From the NCBI GenBank assembly GCA_016214955.1, contig JACRMN010000005.1, forward strand, positions 1 to 48,276: 48,276 nucleotides of DNA, written 5' to 3'. A program made the position numbers and the translations under genes. Below are positions 35,079-48,276 of the stretch, one piece after another; position 1 is the first letter of the stretch, and each line of letters begins with the position of its first letter. Source of the stretch: Deltaproteobacteria bacterium (GTDB lineage: Bacteria > Myxococcota > Myxococcia > Myxococcales > Anaeromyxobacteraceae). Below the pieces are notes generated by a model that saw only the letters and a program-made list of their open reading frames with translations, was not told the DNA's origin and searched no databases.

Positions 35079-35909
35079 GGGTTCCGGGGAGCGCCAGAAC
35101 GGCCAGGCCGTGCCAACCGCGACGGGCAGGAGGTACTCCGGGAACGCGGCCAGGAGCGCGCGGCCGGCGGCCTCGGCGTCCGGGGCCGCGGCGACGAGGC
35201 GCCGGGCGGTCTCGTGGTACCGGCGCTGCTCGGCGATGCGCTCCGGCCCGCCGGCCGGGCCGTGGCCGGGGACGAGCCGCCGGGCCGGGAGCGCCTCCAG
35301 GCGGTCGAGGGCCGAGAGCAGGCCCCGATCGGCCTCCTCGTAGTTGAAGTGGTAGCCCGAGAAGAGGTGGTCGCCGGTGGCGGCGGTGCCCTCGGAGGGC
35401 AGCCAGACCACCGCGTCGCCGGGGCTGTGGCCCGGCCCGAGGTGGAGCACCTCGACCGCGGCGCCCCCCAGGTCGAGGGTCAGGCGGTCCTCGAAGGTGA
35501 CGGCCGGCAGGTGGGGCTCGGCGTCGGCGAAGAGGGCCGCCAGGTCCGGCTGGCGCCGCCGCTCCCGCACCATGGCCGGGTGCTGGGCGGCCATCAGCGG
35601 CGCGCAGCGGCCGTGCGCCACCACCCGCGCGCCGCGGGAGGCGAACCAGCCGGCGCCCAGGGCGTGGTCGGTGTGGTGGTGCGTGACCACCACCTGGCGG
35701 ACGGGCGGGAAGCCGCGCCGGGCCACCGCCTCCTCCACCAGGCGGGCGTGGGCCGGGGCGATGAGCGGGTCGACGAGCAGCGTGGCCTCGCCGCCGGCGA
35801 AGGCCAGGCAGTTGGCGCCGTAGCTCGTCCCCGGCGTCTCGCCGCCCAGGGTGAGCAGGAGGAGCCGCTCCGAGAGGGCCGTCTCCCGCAGGGCGACCTC
35901 GCCGGCCAT
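35067..35909 (-). CDS. MBL-fold metallo-hydrolase
   Basis: A 280-residue beta-lactamase-fold protein. Metal ligands: THHHTDHALG near residue 77 (HxHxDH), then GPGHSPGDAVV, the bridging Asp in ATGDHLFSG, and the C-terminal GHGPAGG. This is a complete dinuclear zinc site. Family members are glyoxalase-II-like hydrolases, lactonases or quorum-quenching enzymes; the substrate is not determinable. It is the last gene of the long minus-strand operon, 6 bp after purB. The last codons are supplied by the REP-like palindrome, so the tail may have been altered by insertion. Confidence 0.87.
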   Translation of the reverse strand: MAGEVALRETALSERLLLLTLGGETPGTSYGANCLAFAGGEATLLVDPLIAPAHARLVEEAVARRGFPPVRQVVVTHHHTDHALGAGWFASRGARVVAHGRCAPLMAAQHPAMVRERRRQPDLAALFADAEPHLPAVTFEDRLTLDLGGAAVEVLHLGPGHSPGDAVVWLPSEGTAATGDHLFSGYHFNYEEADRGLLSALDRLEALPARRLVPGHGPAGGPERIAEQRRYHETARRLVAAAPDAEAAGRALLAAFPEYLLPVAVGTAWPFWRSPEPRSP

Positions 35910-35915
35910 GGCCGC

Positions 35916-37247
<1,332 letters not shown>

Positions 37248-37264
37248 GGGGTCGCTCCGGTCCA

Positions 37265-37343
<79 letters not shown>

Positions 37344-37369
37344 AAAGCTCGCGCGCCCCGTCCGCCTCG

Positions 37370-37822
37370 TCAACGCCCGGTGGAGCCGAAGCCGCCCTGC
37401 CCGCGGTCGCTGGCCGCCAGCTCCTCGGCGGCCCGCACCTCCACCTGCACCACCGGGGCGATGACGAGCTGGGCGATGCGGTCGCCGCGGCGCGCCTGGA
37501 AGGGCTCCCGGCCGTGGTTCACCAGGATCACCATCACCTCGCCCCGGTAGTCGGAGTCGATGGTGCCGGGCGCATTGACGAGGCCGACGCCGTGGCGCGC
37601 CGCCAGCCCGCTGCGGGGCCGCACCTGCCCCTCGTGCCCGGCCGGGATCTCCAGGGAGAGGCCGGTGGGCACGAGGCGCCGCTCGCCGGGGGCGAGCGCG
37701 AAGTCCTCGTCGGCGCGCAGGTCCAGCCCGGCGGCGCCGGGCGTCTCGTAGCGGGGCAGGTCCAGGGGTGGGCCGCGCTGGCCCACCCTGCGGATGCGGA
37801 GAACCGGGAGCGCCGGCGTCAC
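37370..37822 (-). CDS. dut: Deoxyuridine triphosphatase (dUTPase)
   Basis: Hydrolyses dUTP to dUMP and pyrophosphate, keeping uracil out of DNA and feeding ThyX; 150 residues, trimeric family. The five motifs are present: [11 protein letters not shown] (I), [12 protein letters not shown] (II), [12 protein letters not shown] (III), [11 protein letters not shown] (IV) and the Gly-rich C-terminal [11 protein letters not shown] (V). The start is GTG 37820-37822, 3 bp after the pnp stop. Confidence 0.95.
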   Translation of the reverse strand: MTPALPVLRIRRVGQRGPPLDLPRYETPGAAGLDLRADEDFALAPGERRLVPTGLSLEIPAGHEGQVRPRSGLAARHGVGLVNAPGTIDSDYRGEVMVILVNHGREPFQARRGDRIAQLVIAPVVQVEVRAAEELAASDRGQGGFGSTGR

Positions 37823-37825
37823 GGG

Positions 37826-39973
37826 TTACTTCTGCTCGGTCTCGGCCTTCTTGCCGGCGGCCTCGGCGAGCGCCTCCTTGCGGGAGAGGCGGATCTTGCC
37901 CTGGCGGTCCACGCTGATGACCTTGACCATGACCTCCTCGCCCTCCTGCAGCACGTCGGTGACGTTCTTGACGCGCTTGTCGGAGAGCTCGGAGACGTGG
38001 ATCAGGCCGTCGGTGCCGGGGAAGATCTCCACGAAGGCGCCGAACTCGACGATCTTGCGCACCGTGCCCAGGTAGGTCTTGCCCACCTCGGCGTCCTGGG
38101 TGAGGTCCTTGATGCGCTTGATGGCCGCGGCCACCTTGGCCTGGTCCGAGCTGGCGATGGAGACCGAGCCGTCGTCCTCGACGCTGATGGAGCAGCCGGT
38201 GGTGGCGGTGATCTCCTTGATCACCTTGCCGCCGGGCCCGATGACGTCCTTGATGCGCTCCGGCCGGATCTTGATGGTGGTGATGCGCGGCGCGTAGACG
38301 GAGATGTCGGTGCGCGAGGTGGAGATGGCCTTCTTCATCTCGCCCAGGATGTGGCGGCGGCCGTCGCGGGCCTGCGTCAGCGCCCGCTCCAGGATCTCGC
38401 GGGTGACGCCGCCGATCTTGATGTCCATCTGGATCGAGGTGATGCCGGCGTCGGTGCCGCAGACCTTGAAGTCCATGTCGCCGAGGTGATCCTCGTCGCC
38501 GAGGATGTCGGAGAGGATGGCGATCTTCTCGCCCTCCTTGATGAGGCCCATGGCGATGCCGGCCACCGGGGCCTTGATGGGCACGCCGGCGTCCATCAGC
38601 GAGAGGCAGCCGCCGCACACCGAGGCCATCGAGGAGGAGCCGTTGGACTCCATGATGTCGGAGACGATGCGCACCGTGTACGGGAACTTGTCCACCGGCG
38701 GCATCACGTAGCGCAGGGCGCGCTCGGCCAGGGCGCCGTGGCCGATCTCGCGGCGGCCCGGGCCGCGGAGGAACTTGGCCTCGCCCACCGAGAAGGGCGG
38801 GAAGTTGTAGTGCAGCATGAACCGCTTGAACACCATGCCGGTGAGCTGCTCGATGCGCTGCTCGTCGTCGGCGGTGCCGAGGGTGCTGGCCACCAGGGCC
38901 TGGGTCTCGCCGCGGGTGAAGAGGGCCGAGCCGTGCACGCGGGGCAGGAGCCCCACCTCGCAGGTGATGAGGCGGATGTCGGCCGGGCCGCGGCCGCCGA
39001 TGCGCCGACCCTCGTCGGTGATCATCTTCCGCATGTACTCGTACTTCACGTCCTCGTAGTACCCCTTGACCTCCTTCTCGCGGAGGGCAAGGGCGGCAAG
39101 CCTGGCGGCGTCGCCGCCGGCCTCGGCCTTGAGGGCCTCGAGGAGCTCCTTCTTGATCTCCGAGAGCCGGCCGTAGCGGTCGTGCTTCTCGTGGCGGCCG
39201 TAGGCCTCCTTCACCTTCTCCCAGGTGAGGGCCTTCACCTTGGCCTTCAGGTCGGCGTCGCTCTTGGGCGGCTCGAAGGTTCGCTTCGGCTTGGCGCCGA
39301 AGGCCTGGGCCAGGCCGGCCTGGGCGGCGAGCAGCTCCTTCACCGCGGCGTGGCCGAAGAGCAGCGCGTCCACCATCACCGCCTCGGACAGCTCGGCGGC
39401 GCCGCCCTCCACCATGACGATGGCGTCGGCGCTGGCGGCCATGACGATGTCGAGGTCGGCCTCGGCGCGCTGGGCCAGCGTGGGGTTGGCGACCAGCTGG
39501 CCGTTCACCCGGCCGACGCGGACGCCGGCGATGGGGCCGTTGAAGGGGACGTCGGAGACCTGCAGGGCCGCCGAGGCGCCGGTGAGCGCCAGGACGTCGG
39601 CGTCGTTCTCCTGGTCGAAGGAGATCACCGTGGCGATGACCTGGGTCTCGTTGGCGTAGCCCTCGGGGAACAGCGGCCGCAGCGAGCGGTCGACGATGCG
39701 CGAGGTCAGGGTCTCCTTCTCGCTGGGGCGCCCCTCGCGCCGGAAGAAGCTGCCGGGCACGCGGCCGGCGGCGAAGAGCTTCTCCTGGTAGTCGACGGTG
39801 AGGGGGAAGAAGTCGATCCCCTCCTTCCTCTCCTTGGCCGAGACCACCGTGACCAGCACGATGGTGTCGCCCATCCGCACCCAGACCGCGCCGTCGGCCT
39901 GCTTGGCCACCTTGCCGGTCTCGAGCAGGATCTCCTTGCCGCCGCAGTTGACGCGCTGCTGAACGTGAGCCAT
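37826..39973 (-). CDS. pnp: Polyribonucleotide nucleotidyltransferase (PNPase)
   Basis: Phosphorolytic 3'-5' exoribonuclease of the RNA degradosome; 715 residues, standard length. Two RNase PH domains (about 10-225 and 315-545), with [12 protein letters not shown] and [19 protein letters not shown], are followed by a KH domain ([20 protein letters not shown]) and an S1 domain ([19 protein letters not shown]). ATG 39971-39973 has a GGAG upstream on the coding strand. It follows rpsO, the common order, with a hairpin in between. Confidence 0.97.
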   Translation of the reverse strand: MAHVQQRVNCGGKEILLETGKVAKQADGAVWVRMGDTIVLVTVVSAKERKEGIDFFPLTVDYQEKLFAAGRVPGSFFRREGRPSEKETLTSRIVDRSLRPLFPEGYANETQVIATVISFDQENDADVLALTGASAALQVSDVPFNGPIAGVRVGRVNGQLVANPTLAQRAEADLDIVMAASADAIVMVEGGAAELSEAVMVDALLFGHAAVKELLAAQAGLAQAFGAKPKRTFEPPKSDADLKAKVKALTWEKVKEAYGRHEKHDRYGRLSEIKKELLEALKAEAGGDAARLAALALREKEVKGYYEDVKYEYMRKMITDEGRRIGGRGPADIRLITCEVGLLPRVHGSALFTRGETQALVASTLGTADDEQRIEQLTGMVFKRFMLHYNFPPFSVGEAKFLRGPGRREIGHGALAERALRYVMPPVDKFPYTVRIVSDIMESNGSSSMASVCGGCLSLMDAGVPIKAPVAGIAMGLIKEGEKIAILSDILGDEDHLGDMDFKVCGTDAGITSIQMDIKIGGVTREILERALTQARDGRRHILGEMKKAISTSRTDISVYAPRITTIKIRPERIKDVIGPGGKVIKEITATTGCSISVEDDGSVSIASSDQAKVAAAIKRIKDLTQDAEVGKTYLGTVRKIVEFGAFVEIFPGTDGLIHVSELSDKRVKNVTDVLQEGEEVMVKVISVDRQGKIRLSRKEALAEAAGKKAETEQK

Positions 39974-40174
39974 TTCGGTTCTTCTCCTCTGTGGGGCGGG
40001 ACGGCGCGCGCTGCGCCGCCCTCCGCCCGGTGCCCGCGCCGGTTTCCCGGGAGCCAGAGGGTCGCTTCGGTTCCTGACTGCGTCGCCCCTGGGGGAGGGA
40101 CCATCCAGTCGGAAATCGAAGCGGCCGAGAGGCCTCGGGCCGTGCGGGTGCTGCCCTGCTGCCCCGATGCGCGA

Positions 40175-40201
40175 GCGCCCCGGCCGCTCGGGCCGGGGCG
40201 C
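40175..40201 (-). terminator. Hairpin between rpsO and pnp
   Basis: A perfect 11-bp stem (GCGCCCCGGCC/GGCCGGGGCGC), loop of 5 nt, starting 10 bp after the rpsO stop. No T-tract follows on the minus strand, so it is more likely an RNA-processing or stability signal, as found between rpsO and pnp elsewhere, than a full terminator. Confidence 0.55.
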
Positions 40202-40211
40202 CGGTCGGGCC

Positions 40212-40481
40212 CTACTTGCGGATGCCCAGCTGGTCGATGAGCGTCCGGTAGCGGTTCAGATCGACCGTCCGGAGGTAGTCGAGCAGGCGGCGCCGCTGCC
40301 CGACCAGCTTGAGCAGGCCGCGGCGGCTGTGGTGATCCTTCTTGTGCGTCTTGAAGTGATCGGTGAGGTAGGTGATGCGCTCCGAGAGGATCGCCACCTG
40401 GACCTCGGGGGAGCCGGTGTCCTTGTCGTGCCGCTTGTACTTCTGGACGAGCTCCGTCTTCTTCTCCTGCAGAAGCGCCAT
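40212..40481 (-). CDS. rpsO: 30S ribosomal protein S15
   Basis: A primary 16S rRNA-binding protein of 89 residues, the normal length. The conserved segments [50 protein letters not shown] and the terminal [12 protein letters not shown] are all present. ATG 40479-40481. The 115-bp gap to truB holds only the leader, where S15 commonly autoregulates; no pseudoknot was resolved here. Confidence 0.97.
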   Translation of the reverse strand: MALLQEKKTELVQKYKRHDKDTGSPEVQVAILSERITYLTDHFKTHKKDHHSRRGLLKLVGQRRRLLDYLRTVDLNRYRTLIDQLGIRK

Positions 40482-40596
40482 ATGTGCTGCTCCCTGTCGG
40501 TGAGGCCGGGAACCGTCGCGGGGGCGAAGGCGTGCGCCGCGGGCGACCGTATCCGGCGGGTCGAGGCGGTGTAGGTATCCGATTTGACGGGTGGAG

Positions 40597-41514
40597 TCAA
40601 CGGACGGGCGGGTGCAGGACCCGCTGCGGCCGGAGCTTGCCGCCGCCCGCCTGACACACCGCCACCAGCTCCCCGGCCGGCCCCACCGCGCAGGCCAGCC
40701 CCTCCGGGGGGCCCCCGGGGAGCGCCTTCCCCTGGCGCAGGGCCAGGGCCCCCGCCTCGTCCACGGCAACGGCCGGCAGGAAGCCCAGCGCCTCCGCGGG
40801 CGGCACGACCAGCGCCCAGAGGTCCTCGCGCCGCTCCCAACCCAGGGCCTCCAGCTCGGCGAGGGGCCGGGCCCGGTCGAGGTCGAAGGGGCCGGCCGCG
40901 GTGCGCCGGAGCGCCCCCAGGTGCGCCGGCAGGGAGAGGGCCCGCCCCAGGTCTACGGCCAGCGTGCGGACGTAGGTCCCCTTGCCGCAGCGAACCGCCA
41001 GGCGCGCCCGGGCCATGGCCCCGGGCTCGAAGGAGAGGAGCCGCAGCTCGTGGACCTGCACGCGGCGCGGGGTCCGCTCCACCGCCTCGCCCCGCCGGGC
41101 GGCGCGGTGGAGCCGCTCGCCGCCCACCCGCACCGCCGAGTACATGGGGGGGAGCTGCTCGATCTCGCCCGTGAGCGGGGGCAGGGCCGCCTCCACCTGC
41201 GCGGCGGACAGCGCCGAGGCGTCGGCGGTGGCCACCACCCGTCCCTCGGCGTCCTCGGTGTCGGTGGCTGCGCCGAAGAGCACCAGGGCCTCGTAGGCCT
41301 TGTCGCCTGCCGTGAGGTAGTGCTGCAGCTTCACGCCCTCCCCCAGGCACACCGCCAGCAGGCCGGTGGCCGCCGGGTCCAGGGTGCCGGTGTGGCCGGC
41401 GCGGTCGACGCCGGCGGCGCGCCGCAGCCGCTCCACCACGTCGAAGCTGGTGAGGCCGGCGGGCTTGTCCACGAGGAGGACGCCCTGGGGTCCGCTGGCG
41501 GCAGGGGTGCTGAT
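40597..41514 (-). CDS. truB: tRNA pseudouridine-55 synthase TruB (start codon uncertain)
   Basis: Makes pseudouridine 55 in the T loop of tRNA. The catalytic Asp is in [46 protein letters not shown] and [15 protein letters not shown] are conserved, and a PUA-like C-terminus follows. The family starts with [10 protein letters not shown], but the only ATG/GTG/TTG in the frame after the rbfA stop is GTG 41470-41472, which begins inside that strand (V of VDKPAG). An ATC at 41512-41514 has GGAG seven bases upstream (41522-41525) and would give [20 protein letters not shown]. Coordinates include this possible ATC start. The family assignment is firm. Confidence 0.93.
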   Translation of the reverse strand: MSTPAASGPQGVLLVDKPAGLTSFDVVERLRRAAGVDRAGHTGTLDPAATGLLAVCLGEGVKLQHYLTAGDKAYEALVLFGAATDTEDAEGRVVATADASALSAAQVEAALPPLTGEIEQLPPMYSAVRVGGERLHRAARRGEAVERTPRRVQVHELRLLSFEPGAMARARLAVRCGKGTYVRTLAVDLGRALSLPAHLGALRRTAAGPFDLDRARPLAELEALGWERREDLWALVVPPAEALGFLPAVAVDEAGALALRQGKALPGGPPEGLACAVGPAGELVAVCQAGGGKLRPQRVLHPPVR

Positions 41515-41532
41515 GGGCGGGCTCCGGTGCCG

Positions 41533-41901
41533 CTACTTCTTGCTCCAGCCTTCCTTCTCCCGCACCTCGCGCAGCAGCCGCTCGATCTTGTCCCCCTCGG
41601 CGACGCTGGCGTCGTAGGCGAAGACCAGGTGGGGCACGTAGCGGAGCTTCAGCGCCCGGCCCACCTCGCGCTGCAGGTAGGAGGAGGCCGCCTTGAGGCC
41701 GGCCAGGGTCTCCTGCCGGACCTTCTCCTCGCCGTGGATGGAGACGTAGGCCACGACCTCCTTCAGGTCGGGCGACATCTTGGCGCCGGTGACGGTGATG
41801 AAGCCGGTGATGCGGGGGTCCTTGAGGCCGCGGGCCAGCAGCGCGGAGAGCTCGCGCTGAAACTCGTGGGCCACGCGGGCCGGGCGGTTGGGCACGCTCA
41901 T
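41533..41901 (-). CDS. rbfA: Ribosome-binding factor A
   Basis: KH-fold 30S maturation factor; 122 residues. Conserved PNRPARVAHEFQRELSALL, DPRITGFITVTGAKMSPDLKEVVAYVS and the helical C-terminal region with RYVPHLVFAYDASVAEGDKIERLL. ATG 41899-41901 overlaps the stop of the DUF503 gene (ATGA), so it is coupled. Its stop is in the same frame as truB. Confidence 0.95.
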   Translation of the reverse strand: MSVPNRPARVAHEFQRELSALLARGLKDPRITGFITVTGAKMSPDLKEVVAYVSIHGEEKVRQETLAGLKAASSYLQREVGRALKLRYVPHLVFAYDASVAEGDKIERLLREVREKEGWSKK

Positions 41902-42263
41902 GTCGGGTCTCCCTCCTCGTCCCGCTCGGCCTCGGCCAGGGTGCGCATGCCGCCGGCGGAGAGGCCGTCCCCGTACGGCGTGATCTCCATCTGCCTGTCG
42001 GTGACGAGCAGCTGGCCCCCGTGCATGGAGGCTACGAAGCCGGCCACCTTGTCGAGCATCTCGTTGACGAAGGCGTGGTCGTTGCCCACCGCCGCCACCC
42101 CCACCACCGAGCGCTGCCAGAGGTCGTTGTCCTCCACCTCGGCGATGGAGACGTTGAAGCGCGCCTTGACCCGGTCGATGGCCGAGCGCAGCAGGTGCCG
42201 CTTCGACTTCAGCGACCCGGGCTCGGGGAGGTGCAGTGTCAGCCTGAGGACTCCGACGAACAT
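41898..42263 (-). CDS. DUF503 (YlxP-like) protein
   Basis: A 121-residue protein of the DUF503 family, commonly encoded between infB and rbfA. The start MFVGVLRLTLHLPEPGSLKSKR is diagnostic. A ferredoxin-like fold is expected and the role is not established, though the context points to ribosome assembly. It is coupled to rbfA by a 4-nt overlap. The 133-bp gap to infB holds a second repeat-like stretch. Confidence 0.88.
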   Translation of the reverse strand: MFVGVLRLTLHLPEPGSLKSKRHLLRSAIDRVKARFNVSIAEVEDNDLWQRSVVGVAAVGNDHAFVNEMLDKVAGFVASMHGGQLLVTDRQMEITPYGDGLSAGGMRTLAEAERDEEGDPT

Positions 42264-42310
42264 GGCGACCTCGCCCGACCTCGCGCGAAGGGTTCCAGGC
42301 CCCTGCCTCC

Positions 42311-42385
42311 GGGCTTCGGGAGGTGCCAGCCGGCCTGCTTACCGAGCCTGGAGCCCGTGGCCTGCAGCCCCAGCGCTTCCGGATC
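42311..42385 (+). repeat. Possible second dispersed repeat, copy 2
   Basis: Shares the 25-26-bp core (GCCTGCAGCCC...GGATC) with 24847-24871 and weaker similarity to the left (GCTTC, GGT-GCC, GGCCTGC). It lies in the gap between infB and DUF503. Confidence 0.4.
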
Positions 42386-42396
42386 GCGCCTCCCGT

Positions 42397-45126
<2,730 letters not shown>

Positions 45127-45137
45127 GGCGGTCACTC

Positions 45138-45398
45138 CTAATCCCTACGGCCCAGCTCCGTCAACAGCCGCTCCAGGCCGGCGCCATCCACCGCCAGCCC
45201 TTCCATCCTCAGCGCCCGGCCGAAGGCCCGGCGCTTCTGCGCGCGGGCGAGGCAGGCGGCGCCCGGGTGCAGCCAGGCCCCGCGTCCTCCCAGCCGGCGA
45301 CCGGCGTCGACGGCCAGGCGGCCGTGGGCGTCCGCCGCGAGGCGCACCAGCCCCGCCGGGTCTCCCTTGCCGCCGCAGCCCACGCAGGTCCGCTCCAC
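45138..45398 (-). CDS. ylxR: YlxR-family protein (DUF448)
   Basis: An 86-residue RNA-binding-like protein, usually encoded between nusA and infB. MERTCVGCGGKG and GGRGAWLHPGAACLARAQKR are the family signatures. A role in RNase P regulation has been described for relatives. Start 45396-45398, 10 bp after nusA. Confidence 0.93.
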   Translation of the reverse strand: MERTCVGCGGKGDPAGLVRLAADAHGRLAVDAGRRLGGRGAWLHPGAACLARAQKRRAFGRALRMEGLAVDGAGLERLLTELGRRD

Positions 45399-45408
45399 GC
45401 GCTCCTCC

Positions 45409-47070
<1,662 letters not shown>

Positions 47071-47072
47071 GG

Positions 47073-47579
47073 TCACTCCTTGCGTCGGAGGTCGGCCGCG
47101 AAGTCGTACTCGACGTGGGCCTTGGCGATCTTTCCGTGCGGGATGCGGTGGAGGTGGCCGTCGGCCTCGACGAGCACCGCGCCGTCCTCGAAGCCCCTGA
47201 GGATCCCGGTCCAGCTCTTGCGGGCCCCGCGGCCCGAGTCCACCGGCCCGAAGGCCTTCACCTGTACCTTCTCACCGGCGAAGCGCTGGAAGTGCTCCGG
47301 CTTGCGCAGGGGCCGCTCCACCCCCGGCGAGCTCACCTCCAGCGAGTAGGCGGGCTCGATGAAGTCCTCGACGTCGAGGACGGTCTCCACCGTCCGGGAC
47401 AGCTCCTGGCAGTGGTCGACGGTGACCCCGCCCTGCCTGTCCACGTAGAGCCGCAGCACCCAGCCCGGCCCCTCCCGCTGCCACTCGACCTCCACCAGCT
47501 CGAACCCCTCGCGTGCCACCAGCGGCTCGAGGAGGGTCGAGACGCGCTGCGCGATGGGCTGTTCGCCGATGCCGGTCAT
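47073..47579 (-). CDS. rimP: Ribosome maturation factor RimP
   Basis: A 30S subunit assembly factor of 168 residues. Conserved GFELVEVEWQREGPGWVLRLYVDRQGGVTVDHCQELSRTVE and YSLEVSSPGVERPL, followed by the SH3-like C-terminal domain. ATG 47577-47579 has no Shine-Dalgarno; the sequence before it is the T-tract of a terminator hairpin. First gene of the operon. Confidence 0.95.
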   Translation of the reverse strand: MTGIGEQPIAQRVSTLLEPLVAREGFELVEVEWQREGPGWVLRLYVDRQGGVTVDHCQELSRTVETVLDVEDFIEPAYSLEVSSPGVERPLRKPEHFQRFAGEKVQVKAFGPVDSGRGARKSWTGILRGFEDGAVLVEADGHLHRIPHGKIAKAHVEYDFAADLRRKE

Positions 47580-47585
47580 GGGCCA

Positions 47586-47622
47586 GAAAAACGAAAAAGT
47601 GGGCGCAACAGCGGCCCACTTT
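47586..47622 (-). terminator. Intrinsic terminator (possible attenuator) in the rimP leader
   Basis: On the minus strand: a 9-bp stem AAAGTGGGC (47614-47622 side) with GCCCACTTT (47596-47604 side), a 9-nt loop, then TTCGTTTTT (about 47587-47595). The tract ends 7 bp before the rimP ATG. It lies between the likely promoter and the first gene, so read-through must be regulated if the promoter is the one at 47661-47689. Confidence 0.75.
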
Positions 47623-47660
47623 CGAGGTCCCGGTCGCCCGGGGTCCGAAAATGTGGAGTG

Positions 47661-47689
47661 TAGGTAACAGAAGCAAGGGAGGGGGTCAA
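47661..47689 (-). promoter_or_regulatory. Candidate promoter of the rimP-nusA operon
   Basis: On the minus strand TTGACC (47684-47689), a 17-bp spacer and TACCTA (47661-47666). A start near 47654 gives a leader of about 75 nt that contains the terminator. The -35 box is strong and the -10 box weak. Confidence 0.45.
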
Positions 47690-47767
47690 GGCGAGCCGCC
47701 CCGCGCAGGGGCGGGGCGGCGCGCCTCCGGACGGGGCGGGATCGGCCCGCGAACCCCCGGGAACTCC

Positions 47768-47793
47768 GCGAGCTTCCCCTCCGCGGGGCTCGC
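47768..47793 (-). terminator. Hairpin after the chemotaxis receptor gene
   Basis: GCGAG (47768-47772) with CTCGC (47789-47793) and an inner CCCC/GGGG, loop about 5 nt, 15 bp past the stop codon. No T-tract follows. It separates this gene from the rimP operon. Confidence 0.45.
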
Positions 47794-47807
47794 CGGGGGG
47801 TCGAGGC

Positions 47808-48276
47808 CTAGGCGGGCAGCGCGGCCCCGCGGGCGGCCCCGTTCCGCCGGGCGGAACCGGGGTGCGGGCCTCCCGTCCGGGCCGCTCCGGCCGCCGTCCC
47901 CAGGGTGAAGGCGCCGACCATGGCGGCCAGCTCCTCCGACTGGCTGCTGAGCTCCTCGGCGGCCGAGGAGGACTCCTCGCTGGAGGCGGCGTTCTGCTGG
48001 GTGACCTTGTCCATCTCGCCCACGGCCTTGCTCACCTGCTCGATGCCGTGGGCCTGCTCATTCGCCGACGCCGCCATCTCGGCCACGATCTCCGAGACCT
48101 TCTGGGCGCTGCCGACGATCTCCACCAGCTTCTCGCTGGAGAGCTTGGCCACCGCCTCGCCCTCGCCGGCCTGCTTCACCGACTCCTTGATGAGCTCCTC
48201 GGTCTTGACGGCCGCTTCCTTGGCGCGCAGCGCGAGGGAGCGGACCTCCTCGGCCACCACCGCGAAGCCGCGGCCG
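47808..48276 (-). CDS. Methyl-accepting chemotaxis protein, C-terminal part (runs off the window)
   Basis: About 156 residues of the cytoplasmic signalling domain. GFAVVAEEVRSLALR is the conserved hairpin-tip-proximal segment just after the receptor tip. The descending coiled-coil helix then has SANEQAHGIEQVSKAVGEMDKVTQQNAASSEESSSAAEELSSQ with methylatable Glu/Gln, and the end is Ala/Gly-rich. The sensor and membrane parts are beyond base 48276. No NWETF-type CheR/B tether is seen at the C-terminus. Confidence 0.9.
   Translation of the reverse strand, partial: GRGFAVVAEEVRSLALRAKEAAVKTEELIKESVKQAGEGEAVAKLSSEKLVEIVGSAQKVSEIVAEMAASANEQAHGIEQVSKAVGEMDKVTQQNAASSEESSSAAEELSSQSEELAAMVGAFTLGTAAGAARTGGPHPGSARRNGAARGAALPA

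Overview
The window is very GC-rich chromosomal DNA, densely packed and with codons strongly biased to G/C at the third position. Gene content fits a myxobacterium (Myxococcota), and an Anaeromyxobacter-like organism is my best guess. The signs are two HD-GYP proteins, an OmpA protein with thrombospondin-type calcium repeats, a Rho with an arginine/glycine/proline-rich N-terminus, flavin-dependent ThyX, and a small protein with two zinc-finger-like motifs resembling myxobacterial 'vegetative proteins'. This assignment is inference from gene content, not a database match.

Layout. 1-11.9 kb, mostly plus strand: the end of pbpC, thyX, a MuiA-type DUF4139 protein, a signal peptide peptidase (SppA) with an extra barrel-like N-terminus, rho, a REC-HD-GYP protein, a zinc-ribbon protein, exonuclease III and a proline-rich outer-membrane protein. 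11.9-15.7 kb, minus strand: cutA, fabH, and a translationally coupled trio of an unknown protein and two paralogous EamA transporters. 15.9-20.0 kb, plus strand: uvrA, the first copy of a dispersed 248-bp repeat, and a third EamA transporter with a leaderless-type promoter. 20.1-20.7 kb, minus strand: an exported cysteine-rich repeat protein resembling a metallothionein. 20.9-30.4 kb, plus strand: an unknown leaderless gene, NUDIX, AMMECR1, RseP-type protease, a MoaD-MoaE fusion, a coupled response regulator/HD-GYP pair, OmpA-TSP3, phosphoglycolate phosphatase, an ECF-like sigma factor, a hairpin-rich non-coding stretch and two small proteins. 30.4-32.9 kb: trmJ (minus), purC and an alpha/beta hydrolase.

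32.9-35.1 kb is an accessory-looking island. A GrpB-family gene and an orphan SAM methyltransferase sit between two same-orientation copies of the dispersed repeat that are about 97% identical, and a REP-like palindrome lies just outside the second copy. 35.1-47.6 kb, minus strand, is one long expression and housekeeping operon in transcription order rimP-nusA-ylxR-infB-DUF503-rbfA-truB-rpsO-pnp-dut-purB-MBL hydrolase. Its leader carries an intrinsic terminator directly in front of rimP, a plausible NusA feedback attenuator. The window ends inside a chemotaxis receptor.

How the parts work together: the right arm is the translation and RNA-maintenance core (ribosome assembly, initiation, transcription antitermination, RNA decay) with dUTPase and purine synthesis attached. 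The left and middle parts combine envelope biogenesis (PBP1C, RseP, SppA, outer-membrane proteins) with c-di-GMP signalling. The most unusual items are the three-copy 248-bp repeat and the island it brackets, the cysteine-rich repeat protein, the rimP leader terminator, the hairpin cluster at 29.26-29.63 kb, the SppA and MoaDE fusions, and a truB gene with no standard start codon in the expected place.
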